From NCBI RefSeq assembly GCF_018449635.1, contig NZ_JAAVUV010000003.1:248001-312000 (forward strand): 64,000 nucleotides of DNA, given 5' to 3'. The notes beneath the pieces are model-generated. The model was not told where the DNA came from. It ran no database searches and worked only from the letters and a program-made list of their open reading frames with translations. Of this stretch, positions 9,730 to 20,200 are shown in pieces (the first letter of the stretch is position 1; each line of letters begins with the position of its first letter). The position numbers were made by a program, and so were the translations under genes. Source of the DNA: Caballeronia sp. dw_276. GTDB lineage: Bacteria > Pseudomonadota > Gammaproteobacteria > Burkholderiales > Burkholderiaceae.

Positions 9730-10233
9730 TCATTTGTCCATGTCCGCGCGGGCGTTTCCTGGATCGGATGAAGCGGACGGCGCGCCCGAACCGCCCGCGC
9801 CCGTATTCGATACTCCACTCGACGAGCCTTGAGAGGTAGACGCTCCGCCTGCCGACCACTCCTGCAGCTTGCGTCCGGCTGTTTGCAGACCGGCTCCGGT
9901 ATCGCTCGCCGCGTTCGCGATAGCCGCATTCGTCGCACTTGCGGCGCCATCCAGGTTTGCGCGCGCCGTCGCCGCGATCCCGCTCGCCGACATATCCGGC
10001 AACGTGCCCGCAGACTGGATGTTCTGCTGCGCCGACTGCTTGACTGAATCGACGTGCTGCCCGACATAGTTCGCGGCTTGATCAAACCTCTGCCCGGCCT
10101 GGCTCGCAACGCCATTCAACGCGCCCATGGCCTGCCCTGCCGCTGCGTCGTGTTTTTCGCATGCAGCAAGAAACCCGATCACGATGACCGCACTTGCCAG
10201 CCGGTTAATTCCTTTCGTTTGCAACTTGTTCAT
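9730..10233 (-). CDS. Ala-rich lipoprotein, unknown function
   Basis: It encodes 167 residues. A short basic N-terminus and hydrophobic helix end in the lipobox FLAAC, so the mature protein would start at Cys25 with a lipid anchor. The mature part is rich in Ala, Gln, Ser, Asn and Gly (for example AMGALNGVASQAGQRFDQAA) and looks helical and amphipathic, with a Gly/Ser-rich tail that is probably disordered. I recognise no catalytic domain. It lies upstream of the MscS-type channel on the same strand, so co-expression is possible but not shown. Confidence 0.7.
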   Translation of the reverse strand: MNKLQTKGINRLASAVIVIGFLAACEKHDAAAGQAMGALNGVASQAGQRFDQAANYVGQHVDSVKQSAQQNIQSAGTLPDMSASGIAATARANLDGAASATNAAIANAASDTGAGLQTAGRKLQEWSAGGASTSQGSSSGVSNTGAGGSGAPSASSDPGNARADMDK

Positions 10234-10352
10234 TTCTCATCTTCCTTACTCGGCGCACCTGTCGCACACACCCAGTGTCCATTCGAAAATTCCGCAACTC
10301 ATGCCGGACAATAATAACCGCCGATGCTCCCTGTCTTCCGATCGCGGCATGA

Positions 10353-10369
10353 CGTTAGCCGTTCGGCCT
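10353..10369. promoter_or_regulatory. Recurring intergenic motif, copy A
   Basis: CGTTAGCCGTTCGGCCT differs at one base from the copy at 60936-60952 and shares its core with the copy at 55266-55282. It lies 120 bp upstream of the lipoprotein start at 10233 and 127 bp upstream of the membrane protein start at 10496. The function is unknown. Confidence 0.35.
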
Positions 10370-10495
10370 GGTTTATCTCAACCTTACAGTCCTGAATGTT
10401 AACGAATTGACCTGCTTTCAGACCCTTCTGATTCATTTCATGAGCGGCTCTTTCTATAGTGCGGACCATCCTTGTCTCCACATTGAAGTGTCGTC

Positions 10496-10798
10496 ATGAT
10501 TCTCATGAACTTGCTGGTCGCCTTGATCGCCGGACTGATCCTGTTCGAACCGTTTACGCGCGCACCCGTCTCGCGCTCCGTCCGTTTTACACGGCATCGC
10601 AATCGCGCGAAACGCGCTTTCCTTCAGGCGGGCGCGGCGCTGTTCGCGGCGCTGATCATCGCAACGAGCGAGCCTTCGCCTCAGCAGGTATCTCCGCTTC
10701 TGGTCCTGAGCAGTTCAGCATTGCTCGCGGCGGCGGGAATCTATTGGGCTTGGCGGGGCACCCGCCTGCTCAAGCCGCGCAAGATGTTCTCGCACTGA
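10496..10798 (+). CDS. Small two-helix membrane protein, unknown function
   Basis: It encodes 100 residues. A hydrophobic segment spans residues 4-20, and a basic stretch (RSVRFTRHRNRAKR) is followed by two more hydrophobic stretches (about 45-57 and 70-88) and a basic C-terminus. This is a plausible small inner-membrane protein. No clear ribosome-binding site precedes the ATG at 10496, and a second ATG nine bases on is an alternative start. I recognise no family; the hydrophobic pattern and free-standing position are the main support. Confidence 0.5.
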   Translation: MILMNLLVALIAGLILFEPFTRAPVSRSVRFTRHRNRAKRAFLQAGAALFAALIIATSEPSPQQVSPLLVLSSSALLAAAGIYWAWRGTRLLKPRKMFSH

Positions 10799-11041
10799 AG
10801 GAGTGCAAGCGTGCAGTTATGTGGGGTACTACACATGTCGCCTGAGCACGCGGGATAAGAATCCGGGATCGACATCTGGCGCCGGGATCGCGGCCAGCAC
10901 CCCGAGTTCACTACAAAGCACTAAACAAAAGCAAAGTAGTTGAATGAATCGGAAAAGTAGGATGCCATACGGATTACACGTTCTGCGGTGTATAGACCCA
11001 ATGTCGTGGGGATCCTGAAGTGGCGAGCGCATGACGCAGGC

Positions 11042-11073
11042 AAAAAAAAGGCGCTACGTTGCCGTAGCGCCTT
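11042..11073 (-). terminator. Strong intrinsic terminator, minus strand
   Basis: AAGGCGCTACG pairs with CGTAGCGCCTT across a GCAA tetraloop (minus-strand reading), followed by a run of T. On the plus strand the stem is followed by AAAAG, so it works only in the minus direction. Confidence 0.75.
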
Positions 11074-11176
11074 AAAAGTTCTAGCCATTCCGAGGGCCGT
11101 GCTAGAACCTGAGAGCCGGTGATCAAGTGCCTGGCGAGCCGTGAAAACGTCTCCAACCAGTACTTTCGAAATCGGG
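11042..11176 (-). ncRNA. Candidate small RNA ending in an orphan terminator
   Basis: A minus-strand transcript of about 135 nt is inferred. TTGACT (plus 11204-11209) and TAAAAA (11183-11188) could be the -35 and -10, though the 15 bp spacer is short. The transcript would contain a perfect 8 bp hairpin (GTTCTAGC at 11078-11085 pairing with GCTAGAAC at 11101-11108). It would end in an 11 bp GC-rich stem with a GCAA tetraloop and a U-tract. No minus-strand protein gene upstream needs this terminator. This is inference from structure only. Confidence 0.35.
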
Positions 11177-11399
11177 TTCCATTTTTTACGTTATGCGAAA
11201 CCGAGTCAAGCGAAATTTCGGGGGGTGAGCGACTATCCAACGATACGGTACACAGGTTTAATGACAAAAACGGGTCCAGTGAATGCATCTTATAGTCGCT
11301 GGTTGATACGATTCCGATAAGCGGGGACGCTCGCCGTCGGTCAGCATCAACGATCGATGGCCAACACCCTTCCCAACGAAACCAAGTTCCGAAAAATAA

Positions 11400-12230
11400 A
11401 TGCACACAACTGAGAGCCGGCCATCGAGCCGGGAAAAAGAAAAAGGGCGCGACGGAGAAGAAGTGGTTGCATTGTCGCGAGGGCTGGATGTCCTGAGGCG
11501 GATCGCCGCTGCTGATGCTCCCGTCAGCAACCGGGAGCTTGCGGAATGGACCGGCATTCCCAAGCCAACCATTTCGCGCCTGACAGCCACCCTTGTCAGC
11601 GCAAACCTATTATTTCAATTGCCCGACAGCGAGCGCTTTGTGCTCACGGCCTCCGTTCTCGAACTGAGCAACGGCTTCCTGCGCAACTTCGACATCAGGG
11701 CACGCGCGCGACCGTTTCTCATCGAACTTGCGGACCGGACGACCTTGAGCGTTCATCTGGCTGTGCGCGACCGTCTGGACATGGTCGTCATCGATACCAT
11801 CCGGCCGCGTTCCGCTGTGCTGGTGTCGCGGCTCGAAGTGGGCGCGCGCATGGACCTGGGACGTACCGCAGTCGGCCGGGCGTACTTGGCCGCACTGGGT
11901 GAGACCGAGCGCGACAGCCTGCTCGAGAGCCTGCGCATAGCGTCGGGCGATGATTGGCCGAGCATCGATAGCGGCTTGAAGCCCGGACTCGAAGACGCAT
12001 TGCTTCGTGGCTTCGCCATTTCGACCGGCGAATGGCATCACGGGCTGAACGCAGTTGCTGCAGGTTTTGTCGGACCGTCCGGGCAACGGTACGCAGTAAA
12101 TTGCGGCGGCGCCGAGTATCAGGCACCCCGAGAAGCGCTTCTCGAAACGGTGGCGCCCGCGCTCCTTCAATGTGTTGTGAAGATCACGAATGAGATCGGT
12201 GGCACGCCGACCGCACGCTTGAGCGAATAA
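11400..12230 (+). CDS. IclR family transcriptional regulator
   Basis: This 276-residue protein has an N-terminal winged helix-turn-helix (about residues 20-80, with VALSRGLDVLRRIAAAD and RELAEWTGIPKPTISRLTAT) and a C-terminal IclR effector-binding domain (about 95-265). IclR proteins are dimeric repressors or activators that sense small metabolites of carbon and aromatic catabolism. No catabolic operon is adjacent: on one side lies the small RNA candidate region and on the other the mdtABC operon about 500 bp away, so the target is unknown. The first 18 residues are polar and charged and may be a disordered extension. An intrinsic terminator follows the stop. Confidence 0.9.
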   Translation: MHTTESRPSSREKEKGRDGEEVVALSRGLDVLRRIAAADAPVSNRELAEWTGIPKPTISRLTATLVSANLLFQLPDSERFVLTASVLELSNGFLRNFDIRARARPFLIELADRTTLSVHLAVRDRLDMVVIDTIRPRSAVLVSRLEVGARMDLGRTAVGRAYLAALGETERDSLLESLRIASGDDWPSIDSGLKPGLEDALLRGFAISTGEWHHGLNAVAAGFVGPSGQRYAVNCGGAEYQAPREALLETVAPALLQCVVKITNEIGGTPTARLSE

Positions 12231-12248
12231 AGCGCTGCTTATATGGAT

Positions 12249-12285
12249 GCCGCACCGTTCATGCCGGTGCGGCGTCCAATTTTTA
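12249..12285 (+). terminator. Intrinsic terminator after the IclR gene
   Basis: GCCGCACCG pairs with CGGTGCGGC (9 bp stem, 7-base loop) at 12249-12273, followed by GTCCAATTTTT. It lies about 20 bp after the IclR stop. Confidence 0.7.
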
Positions 12286-12727
12286 CATCGAGCGATGGCC
12301 CCGCGCTCAAACTTTCATTTTCATTTCAATCAACCCACTTGTTGTGCGCATTTCCCGCCACAGCGAAAACATCCTGCCAACGAACCGCCACTCCACACTC
12401 TCCCGCAGCGCCAGCATGGTCATGTAACGCTCGTAATCAATCGAAAGAAAGATAACTGGACTGCAAGGAAGCGCGGGACGTAGCATCATGCTTCGCGCGC
12501 CCGGCCATCGCTTGAACGCTATCATTCGACGCTTCGCGCAACCGCTTCGGGCGCCATCGCGCCCATACCAGGCCTACGCGTGGCGCCGACTCGGCCTCAA
12601 AATCGGCCAGTTCCGAGCCGGTTTTCGGACCGTCAGTGCGAACGTTCAGCAAGGCCTCGCACCAGCGCATCAAGACACCGCATGAAGATATTTTCCGAGC
12701 CCACCGACTCACCGAGCCACTGAAACG
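12286..12727. other. 442 bp intergenic region upstream of mdtA
   Basis: It presumably holds the mdtABC promoter. I see no confident promoter hexamers, operator or RNA. Short open frames here (for example 12488-12685 plus and 12307-12525 minus) have no ribosome-binding site or recognisable product. Confidence 0.5.
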
Positions 12728-14095
12728 ATGGACGAACAAAAAAAACACCCAGCGCCACCGCCTCATACTGAACCGCGTTCGCCCTCCTCCCAGGCTTCCA
12801 CTCCCCATCCACCCGCATCCCCGCCCCGCAGCCGCAAGCTGCTGTGGATCGTGGTGCTGGTGTTGATCGTGATCGGCTTGTTCGCGTGGCATCCGTGGAA
12901 CCGGGGCAGCGCCGACAACTCGCAGCAAGCGCGCCAGGCAGGCGGCCGGCGCGGCGGCGCTCCGGGTATGGGCGCGCAGCCGCAGCCCGTGCATGTCGCA
13001 ACCGTCACGCAAGGCGAAATGCCAGTGGTCATCAACTCGCTCGGCACGGTTACGCCGCTGGCATCGGTGATAGTCAAGACGCAAATCAACGGCACGTTGC
13101 AGGAAGTCGCGTTCCGCGAAGGCCAGATGGTCAAGAAAGGCGATTTGCTCGCGCAGGTCGATCCGCGTCCGTACGAGATCTCGCTGCGCAACGCACAAGG
13201 TACGCTTGCGAAAGACCAGGCATTGCTGCAGACCGCACGGCTCGATTTGCAGCGCTACAAGGTGCTGCTTTCGCAAGATTCCATCGCGAGTCAGCAGGTG
13301 GACACGCAAGCGTCGCTCGTGCAGCAGCTCGAAGGGACTGTAAAGTCGGATCAGGCGAACGTGGACACGTTCAAGCTCGACCTCAACTACGCACGCATCA
13401 CGGCGCCGGTGTCGGGCCGCGTTGGCTTGCGGCAGGTCGATCCAGGCAACTATGTCACGACCGGTGACACGAACGGTGTGGTTGTCATCACGCAACTTCA
13501 GCCCATCAGCGTGATCTTCACGACGTCCGAGGACAATCTGACCGCTATCCTGAAGCCGCTTCATGCGGGCTCGAAGATGTCGGTGACGGCCTACGACCGG
13601 GCCAACACAACGTCGCTCGAAAGCGGATATCTGGAAACAGTCGATAACCAGATCGACACCACCACCGGCACGGTCAAGCTGCGCGCGACCTTCGACAACA
13701 AGGAATCGCTGCTGTTTCCCAACCAGTTCGTCAACACAAAACTCCTGGTCGATGTCATTAAAGACGCGACCATTGTCCCCACGCCCGCCGTGCTCAACGG
13801 TTCATCGGGTGCATTCGTGTATGTGGTGAAGCCGGACAATACAGTGACGGTGCGCAATGTGAAGATCGGTCCCATCGACGGTGAGCGCACCAGTATCAAG
13901 ACAGGTCTACAAGTGGGTGAACGCGTGGTAATCGACGGTTCGGACCGGCTGAAGGAAGGCGCGAAGATCACCATCCCTGCCGATGCACCGAAGGGCGCGT
14001 CGGGCGCATCCGGTGTAGCGGGGGCGTCGGCGGCATCAGGCGCGCGTGGTGCTTCTGGCGCGCATCATGGCCGTCACCGCTCACAGCCGCAATAA
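12728..14095 (+). CDS. mdtA: RND efflux periplasmic adaptor subunit MdtA
   Basis: This 455-residue membrane-fusion protein has a Pro-rich cytoplasmic N-terminus, one membrane anchor (about residues 36-57), and then the biotinyl-lipoyl, alpha-hairpin, beta-barrel and membrane-proximal domains. Lipoyl half-motifs are seen at VIVKTQINGTLQEVAFREG and RITAPVSGRVGLRQV. It bridges the inner-membrane pump to an outer-membrane channel. The last 45 residues are a Gly/Ala/Ser-rich repeat-like tail (GASGASGVAGASAASGARG) ending in a His/Arg-rich stretch, absent from E. coli MdtA. It is followed after 33 bp by mdtB and is the first gene of the operon. In E. coli the MdtABC pump exports bile salts, novobiocin and other compounds under BaeSR control; no baeSR genes are present here. 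Confidence 0.93.
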   Translation: MDEQKKHPAPPPHTEPRSPSSQASTPHPPASPPRSRKLLWIVVLVLIVIGLFAWHPWNRGSADNSQQARQAGGRRGGAPGMGAQPQPVHVATVTQGEMPVVINSLGTVTPLASVIVKTQINGTLQEVAFREGQMVKKGDLLAQVDPRPYEISLRNAQGTLAKDQALLQTARLDLQRYKVLLSQDSIASQQVDTQASLVQQLEGTVKSDQANVDTFKLDLNYARITAPVSGRVGLRQVDPGNYVTTGDTNGVVVITQLQPISVIFTTSEDNLTAILKPLHAGSKMSVTAYDRANTTSLESGYLETVDNQIDTTTGTVKLRATFDNKESLLFPNQFVNTKLLVDVIKDATIVPTPAVLNGSSGAFVYVVKPDNTVTVRNVKIGPIDGERTSIKTGLQVGERVVIDGSDRLKEGAKITIPADAPKGASGASGVAGASAASGARGASGAHHGRHRSQPQ

Positions 14096-14128
14096 CGCAT
14101 TGATGCTCCCTAACCGCACCGATACCGC

Positions 14129-17100
14129 ATGAATCCATCGCGTCCCTTTATTCTGCGTCCGGTCGGCACGGCGCTGCTGATGGCGGCAATCATGCTGGTC
14201 GGCCTCGTCGCGCTGCGCTTCCTGCCGCTATCGGCTTTGCCGGCCGTCGACTATCCGACCATCCAGGTGCAGACGTTCTACCCGGGTGCGTCGCCGGATG
14301 TGATGACCACGTCGGTCACCGCGCCCCTGGAAAAGCAGTTCGGGCAGATGGCGAGCCTGAACCAGATGTCGTCGCAGAGTTCGGCGGGCGCGTCCGTCAT
14401 TACGCTGCAGTTCAGTCTCGACTTGCCGCTCGATATTGCCGAGCAGGAAGTGCAGGCCGCCATCAACGCGGCGGGCAACCTGCTGCCGTCCGACCTGCCC
14501 GCGCCGCCGATCTACGCAAAGGTGAACCCCGCCGATGCCCCGATCATCACGCTCGCGATCAGCTCGAAAACCTTGCCGCTCACGCAGGTCCAGGATCTCG
14601 CCGACACGCGTCTTGCACAAAAGATTTCGCAGGTTGCGGGCGTGGGCCTCGTGTCGGTCAGCGGCGGCAACCGGCCGGCCGTGCGAATCCAGGCCAATAC
14701 GCGCGCGCTGGCGTCGTACGGATTGAACATCGATGACTTGCGCACGACCATTTCGAACCTGAACGTCAACACGCCGAAGGGTAATTTCGATGGTCCGTCA
14801 CGCGCCTACACGATCAACGCGAACGACCAGTTGACCGATGCCAACGCCTACCAGAGCGCGGTCATCGCATACAGGAACGGCCGGCCCGTGATGTTGACGG
14901 ACGTCGCGACCGTGGTCTCGGGTCCGGAAAACACCAAGCTCGGCGCATGGGTGGACAACACGCCCGCCATCATCCTGAACGTGCAGCGCCAGCCGGGCGC
15001 GAACGTGATCGCGGTCGTCGACGGCATCAAGAAGATCCTGCCGCAGTTGCAAGCGGCGCTGCCCGCCGCGCTCGACGTGCGCATCGTCACCGACCGCACC
15101 ACGACCATTCGCGCGTCCGTTCGCGACGTTCAGTTCGAACTGGCGCTGTCCGTGGTGCTGGTTGTGCTCGTGATCTATCTGTTTCTCGCGAACGTCTGGG
15201 CCACGCTAATTCCAAGCTTGTCCGTGCCGGTTTCGTTGATCGGTACGCTCGCCGTCATGTACTTGTGCGGTTTCTCGCTCGACAACCTCTCGCTGATGGC
15301 ATTGACCATCGCGACCGGCTTCGTGGTGGATGACGCCATCGTGATGATCGAAAATATCGCCCGATACGTGGAAGAAGGCGAGGGACCGCTCGAAGCGGCG
15401 CTGAAAGGCTCGAAGCAGATCGGCTTCACGATCATCTCGCTGACGGTTTCGCTGATCGCGGTCCTCATCCCGCTGCTTTTCATGGGCGATGTCGTAGGCC
15501 GTTTGTTCCACGAGTTCGCGATCACGCTGGCGGTGACCATCGTGATTTCGGCGATCGTGTCGCTGACGCTCGTGCCCATGTTGTGCGCAAAGCTGCTGCG
15601 CCATACGCCGCCGACCGAGACGCACCGGTTCTCCGCACGAGCGCATCAGTTCATCGATTATGTGATCGGGCGTTACGCCGTCGCGCTGACATGGGTGCTC
15701 GACCGGCAGCGCGCCACGCTGGTTGTCGCGTTGCTCACGCTCGTGTTCACCGCCCTCCTCTACATCTGGATTCCGAAGGGATTTTTCCCGATCCAGGACA
15801 CGGGCGTGATCCAGGCGATCACACAGGCGCCGCAAGCGGCTTCGTACCAGGCGGTGGCCCAGCAGCAGCAAGCGCTCGCCGCGCAGATCCTGAAAAATCC
15901 GGACGTTGAAAGCCTGACGTCGTTCATTGGCGTGGACGGGACCAACATCACGCTGAACAGCGGCCGGATGCTGATCAATCTGAAACCGCGAGACGACCGC
16001 AGCAGCACGTCGAGCGACGTGATCCGCAACCTGCAGCAGGACGTGGCGAACATTCCCGGCATCCGGCTTTATATGCAGCCCGTGCAGGATCTGACCATCG
16101 ACTCGACGGTCAGCCCGACGCAATACCAGTTCATGCTGACCGATCCCAACTCGGCCGAGTTCGCCGAATGGGTGCCGAAGCTGACAGCGCGTTTGCAACA
16201 GTCGCCGGAACTCGCCGATGTCGCCACCGACTTGCAGCAGAACGGGCAATCGGTGTACGTGGAAATCGACCGCTCGACGGCCGCGCGTTTCGGCATCACG
16301 CCGGCAACGGTCGATAACGCCCTCTACGATGCCTTCGGCCAGCGCATCATCTCGACCATCTTCACGCAATCGAACCAGTACCGCGTGATCCTCGAAAACG
16401 AACCGACCGACGCGCATTACAGCGAAATCCTGAGCGGCATCTATCTGCCGTCGTCGACGGCCTCGAACGGGCAAGTGCCGCTGTCCGCCATCGCGACGTT
16501 CCATGAACGCGCCGCGCCGCTTCTCGTCACCCACCTCGGCCAGTTCCCGGCGACCACGGTGTCGTTCAATCTCGCGCCGGGCGCGTCGCTCGGTGCGGCG
16601 GTAAAAGCCATCGACCAGGCGAAGCAGGACATCAACCTGCCGGCGTCGTTCCAGATCCGCTTCCAGGGTGCCGCGCTTGCGTTCCAGGCATCGCTTTCGA
16701 ACGAGCTGTTCCTGATCCTTGCCGCGATCGTCACCATGTATATCGTGCTGGGCGTGCTGTACGAGAGCTTCATCCATCCGATCACGATCCTCTCGACGCT
16801 GCCGTCCGCCGGCGTCGGCGCGCTGCTTTCGCTGATGATCAGCGGGCACGATCTCGACATCATCGGGATCATCGGCATTGTGTTGCTGATCGGGATCGTG
16901 AAGAAGAACGCGATCATGATGATCGACTTCGCGCTGGAAGCCGAGCGCGAGCAAGGCAAGACGCCGCGCGAAGCCATCTACCAGGCGTGTTTGCTGCGCT
17001 TCCGGCCCATTTTGATGACGACCATGGCCGCGCTCCTCGGCGCGTTGCCACTGATGCTCGGCTGGGGCGCGGGGTCGGAGCTGAGAAGACCTTTGGGGAT

Positions 17101-17248
17101 CGCAATTGTTGGCGGGTTGATCGTGTCGCAAGCGCTCACGCTCTTCACCACGCCGGTGATCTATCTCGGCTTCGATTCGCTAGGCCGCCGCGTGCGTGCG
17201 CGTTTCAACCGGAACGCGCCGCCCCGCCCCGCGGCGGAAGTGGAGTAA
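14129..17248 (+). CDS. mdtB: Multidrug efflux RND permease subunit MdtB
   Basis: This 1,039-residue RND pump subunit has the N-terminal membrane helix, two large periplasmic loops and twelve membrane segments of the HAE1/MdtB type. The proton-relay Asp pair lies in [18 protein letters not shown] (about residue 400), and the matching Lys is in [13 protein letters not shown] (about 925). MdtB and MdtC assemble as a B2C heterotrimer powered by proton import. The length is normal for the family. The position between mdtA and mdtC, with 4 bp to the next start, fits translation from one mRNA. A long antisense open frame overlaps it and is a codon-bias shadow. Confidence 0.94.
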   Translation: MNPSRPFILRPVGTALLMAAIMLVGLVALRFLPLSALPAVDYPTIQVQTFYPGASPDVMTTSVTAPLEKQFGQMASLNQMSSQSSAGASVITLQFSLDLPLDIAEQEVQAAINAAGNLLPSDLPAPPIYAKVNPADAPIITLAISSKTLPLTQVQDLADTRLAQKISQVAGVGLVSVSGGNRPAVRIQANTRALASYGLNIDDLRTTISNLNVNTPKGNFDGPSRAYTINANDQLTDANAYQSAVIAYRNGRPVMLTDVATVVSGPENTKLGAWVDNTPAIILNVQRQPGANVIAVVDGIKKILPQLQAALPAALDVRIVTDRTTTIRASVRDVQFELALSVVLVVLVIYLFLANVWATLIPSLSVPVSLIGTLAVMYLCGFSLDNLSLMALTIATGFVVDDAIVMIENIARYVEEGEGPLEAALKGSKQIGFTIISLTVSLIAVLIPLLFMGDVVGRLFHEFAITLAVTIVISAIVSLTLVPMLCAKLLRHTPPTETHRFSARAHQFIDYVIGRYAVALTWVLDRQRATLVVALLTLVFTALLYIWIPKGFFPIQDTGVIQAITQAPQAASYQAVAQQQQALAAQILKNPDVESLTSFIGVDGTNITLNSGRMLINLKPRDDRSSTSSDVIRNLQQDVANIPGIRLYMQPVQDLTIDSTVSPTQYQFMLTDPNSAEFAEWVPKLTARLQQSPELADVATDLQQNGQSVYVEIDRSTAARFGITPATVDNALYDAFGQRIISTIFTQSNQYRVILENEPTDAHYSEILSGIYLPSSTASNGQVPLSAIATFHERAAPLLVTHLGQFPATTVSFNLAPGASLGAAVKAIDQAKQDINLPASFQIRFQGAALAFQASLSNELFLILAAIVTMYIVLGVLYESFIHPITILSTLPSAGVGALLSLMISGHDLDIIGIIGIVLLIGIVKKNAIMMIDFALEAEREQGKTPREAIYQACLLRFRPILMTTMAALLGALPLMLGWGAGSELRRPLGIAIVGGLIVSQALTLFTTPVIYLGFDSLGRRVRARFNRNAPPRPAAEVE

Positions 17249-17252
17249 GCGC

Positions 17253-20200
17253 ATGAACCTGTCGCAACCGTTCATCGCGCGCCCGGTCGCCACCACGCTG
17301 CTTGCCATCGGCATTGCGCTGGCCGGTTTGTTCGCGTTCACGAAGTTGCCGGTCGCGCCTCTGCCGCAAGTCGACTTCCCGACCACCTCGGTGCAGGCGA
17401 GCTTGCCGGGCGCAAGTCCGGAGACGGTTGCGACCAGCGTGGCAAGCCCGCTGGAACGCCACCTTGGTTCGATCGCGGATGTCACCGAAATGACGTCGCA
17501 AAGTTCGGTCGGCTCGGCGCGGATCACGCTGCAATTTGGCCTGAACCGCGACATCGATGGCGCCGCCCGCGACGTGCAGGCCGCCATCAATGCGGCGCGC
17601 GCCGATCTGCCGACGTCGCTCAGAAGCAATCCAACGTACCACAAGGTCAATCCTGCCGACGCGCCTATCCTGATCCTGGCGCTCTCCTCGCCTACCCGCA
17701 CGGCCGGATCACTCTACGATTCCGCGGCGACGGTGTTGCAACAAACCTTGTCGACGGTGCCCGGCGTCGGCGAAGTCGATGTCAGCGGCTCGGCGAATCC
17801 AGCCGTGCGCGTGGAACTCGAACCGGGCGCGCTGTTTCACTACGGCATCGGCCTGGAAGACGTGCGCGCCGCGCTGGCATCGGCGAATGCGAACAGTCCG
17901 AAGGGCGCAATCGAGTTCAACGGCACGCACTTCCAGCTCTACACCAACGACCAGGCCACGAAAGCGGCGCAGTATCGCGACCTCGTGGTGGCTTACCGCA
18001 ACGGCGCGGCCGTGCATCTGAGCGATGTGGGCGAAGTAGTCGATTCCGTCGAAGACCTGCGCAATCTCGGCCTGATCAACGGCAAGCGCGCAGTGCTGGT
18101 GATCTTGTATCGCCAGCCGGGCGCGAACATCATCGATACCATCGATCGCGTGAAGGCCATGGTCCCGCAATTGCAGGCCGCCCTACCCGCCGACATCGAG
18201 ATCACGCCGACCGCGGACCGCTCGATCACGATCCGCTCTTCGCTGCACGACACGGAAGCCACGCTGATCATCGCGGTGGCGCTGGTCGTGATGGTCGTGT
18301 TCCTGTTCCTGCGCAACTGGCGCGCGACACTGATTCCGAGCGTGGCGGTGCCCATATCGATCATCGGTACGTTCGCGGCCATGTATCTGCTCGGCTTCTC
18401 GCTCGACAACCTCTCGCTGATGGCGTTGACCATCGCGACCGGATTCGTGGTCGATGACGCCATCGTGGTGCTCGAAAACATTTCGCGGCACATAGAAAAC
18501 GGCGTGCCGCGCATGAAAGCCGCGATTCTCGGCGCGCAGGAAGTGGGGTTCACAGTGCTGTCGATGAGCATTTCGCTCGTCGCCGTGTTCCTGCCAATCT
18601 TGCTGATGGGCGGTATTGTCGGGCGCCTGTTCCGGGAATTCGCGCTGACGTTGTCGCTCGCAATTGCCGTTTCGCTGGTTGTGTCGCTAACGGTCACGCC
18701 CATGATGTGCGCGCGGCTCCTGCAGGAACCGCACAACCAGAAACCGCCCGGCCGTTTTTCGCGCTGGCTCGAACGTCAGTTCGATACCATGCAACGCGGT
18801 TACGGACGCACGCTTGGCGTCGCGCTTGCGCATCCGAGAATCGTGTTGCTGGTGCTGATCGCGACAGTTGGGTTGAACGTTTATTTGTACATCATCGTGC
18901 CGAAGGGATTTTTCCCGCAGCAGGATACGGGGCGGATTGTCGGCGGCATCCAGGCTGACCAGAGCACGTCGTTCCAGGCGATGAAAGGCAAGTTTTCGGA
19001 CATGATGAAAATTGTGCAAGCCGATCCCGCCGTGGAAAGCGTCGCGGGTTTCACGGGCGGCCGGCAAACGAATTCGGGCTTCATGTTCATCTCGCTGAAA
19101 CCCAAGAAAGAGCGCAAGGTTTCCGCCGATGCCGTGATCCAGCGCCTGCGTCCGGCGTTGTCGAACGTTGCGGGCGCGCGCACTTTCTTGCAAGCCGTTC
19201 AGGACATCCGCTCGGGCGGCCGGCAATCGAATGCGCAATACCAATTCACGTTGCTTGCGGATTCCACCGCGGATCTATACAAGTGGGGCCCGAAACTCAC
19301 CGACGCCCTGCTCGCCCGCCCTGAACTCGCCGACGTGAATTCGGACCAGCAGCAAGGCGGTCTGGAATCGTTTGTCACGTTCGACCGCGCGACCGCGGCG
19401 CGCTATGGCATCAAACCGGCGCAGATCGACAACACGCTTTACGATGCCTTTGGCCAGCGCCAGGTATCGACCATCTATAACGAGCTGAGCCAGTATCACG
19501 TGGTGATGGAACTCGCGCCGAAGTACTGGCAGGACCCGGAGATGCTCAAGCAGATCTACATCAGCACGTCGGGCGGATCGGCGAACGGAGCGGCATCGAC
19601 GAACGCAACGACCACAACCGCCTCTACCTCCGCGACCAGCGTGACCACGGCCGCCGATGCCTCAACGAGCGTGAACAGCGCGCTCGCGCTGGCATCCATT
19701 CGCAACAGCGCGACCAACGCGATTGCGGCCAGCGGCAAGTCGAGTTCGTCTTCAGGCGCGGCGGTGTCGACGTCGAAGGAAACCATGATCCCGCTTTCCT
19801 CCATCGCCAAGTTCGGGCCGGGCAATACACCGCTTTCGGTGAATCACCAGAGCCAGTTCGTGGCATCGACGATTTCGTTCAACCTGCCGCCCGGCAAGTC
19901 GCTTTCTGACGCCACCGCCGCCATCTACGAGACGATGGCAACCATCGGCGTGCCGGCCACGGTTCGTGGCAGTTTTGCAGGCACGGCGCAGCAATTCCAG
20001 GATTCGACCAAGGACCAGCCCATCCTGATCCTGGCGGCGCTCGCGGCGGTTTATATCGTGCTGGGGATCCTGTACGAAAGCTATATTCATCCGATCACCA
20101 TTCTTTCCACGCTGCCTTCGGCCGGTATCGGCGCATTGCTTGCGCTGCTGTTGTTCCGCACCGAGTTCAGCATCATTGCGTTGATCGGCGTGATTTTGCT

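Larger units (their letters stand above)
10799..11399. other. 601 bp intergenic region with a candidate small RNA
   Basis: No convincing protein gene is visible. On the minus strand the region holds a strong intrinsic terminator preceded by a second perfect hairpin and a weak promoter-like pair, described separately. The rest is the presumed promoter region of the IclR gene, in which I see no clear operator. Confidence 0.6.

Noticed and set aside
10299..10481. A 60-codon minus-strand frame with a Cys-containing, fairly protein-like C-terminus
   Set aside because: No ribosome-binding site, and it contains a copy of the recurring intergenic motif; more likely non-coding. A conservation search could reverse this.
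10974..11405. A 143-codon minus-strand frame across the small RNA candidate
   Set aside because: It runs straight through the intrinsic terminator at 11042-11073, so it is unlikely to be translated as such.
12307..12525. A 72-codon minus-strand frame in the IclR-mdtA intergenic region
   Set aside because: No ribosome-binding site or family; the amino-acid composition is not conclusive.
15206..17131. A 641-codon minus-strand open frame opposite mdtB
   Set aside because: Same antisense-shadow pattern (Arg/His/Glu-rich), while the plus strand encodes a canonical MdtB.
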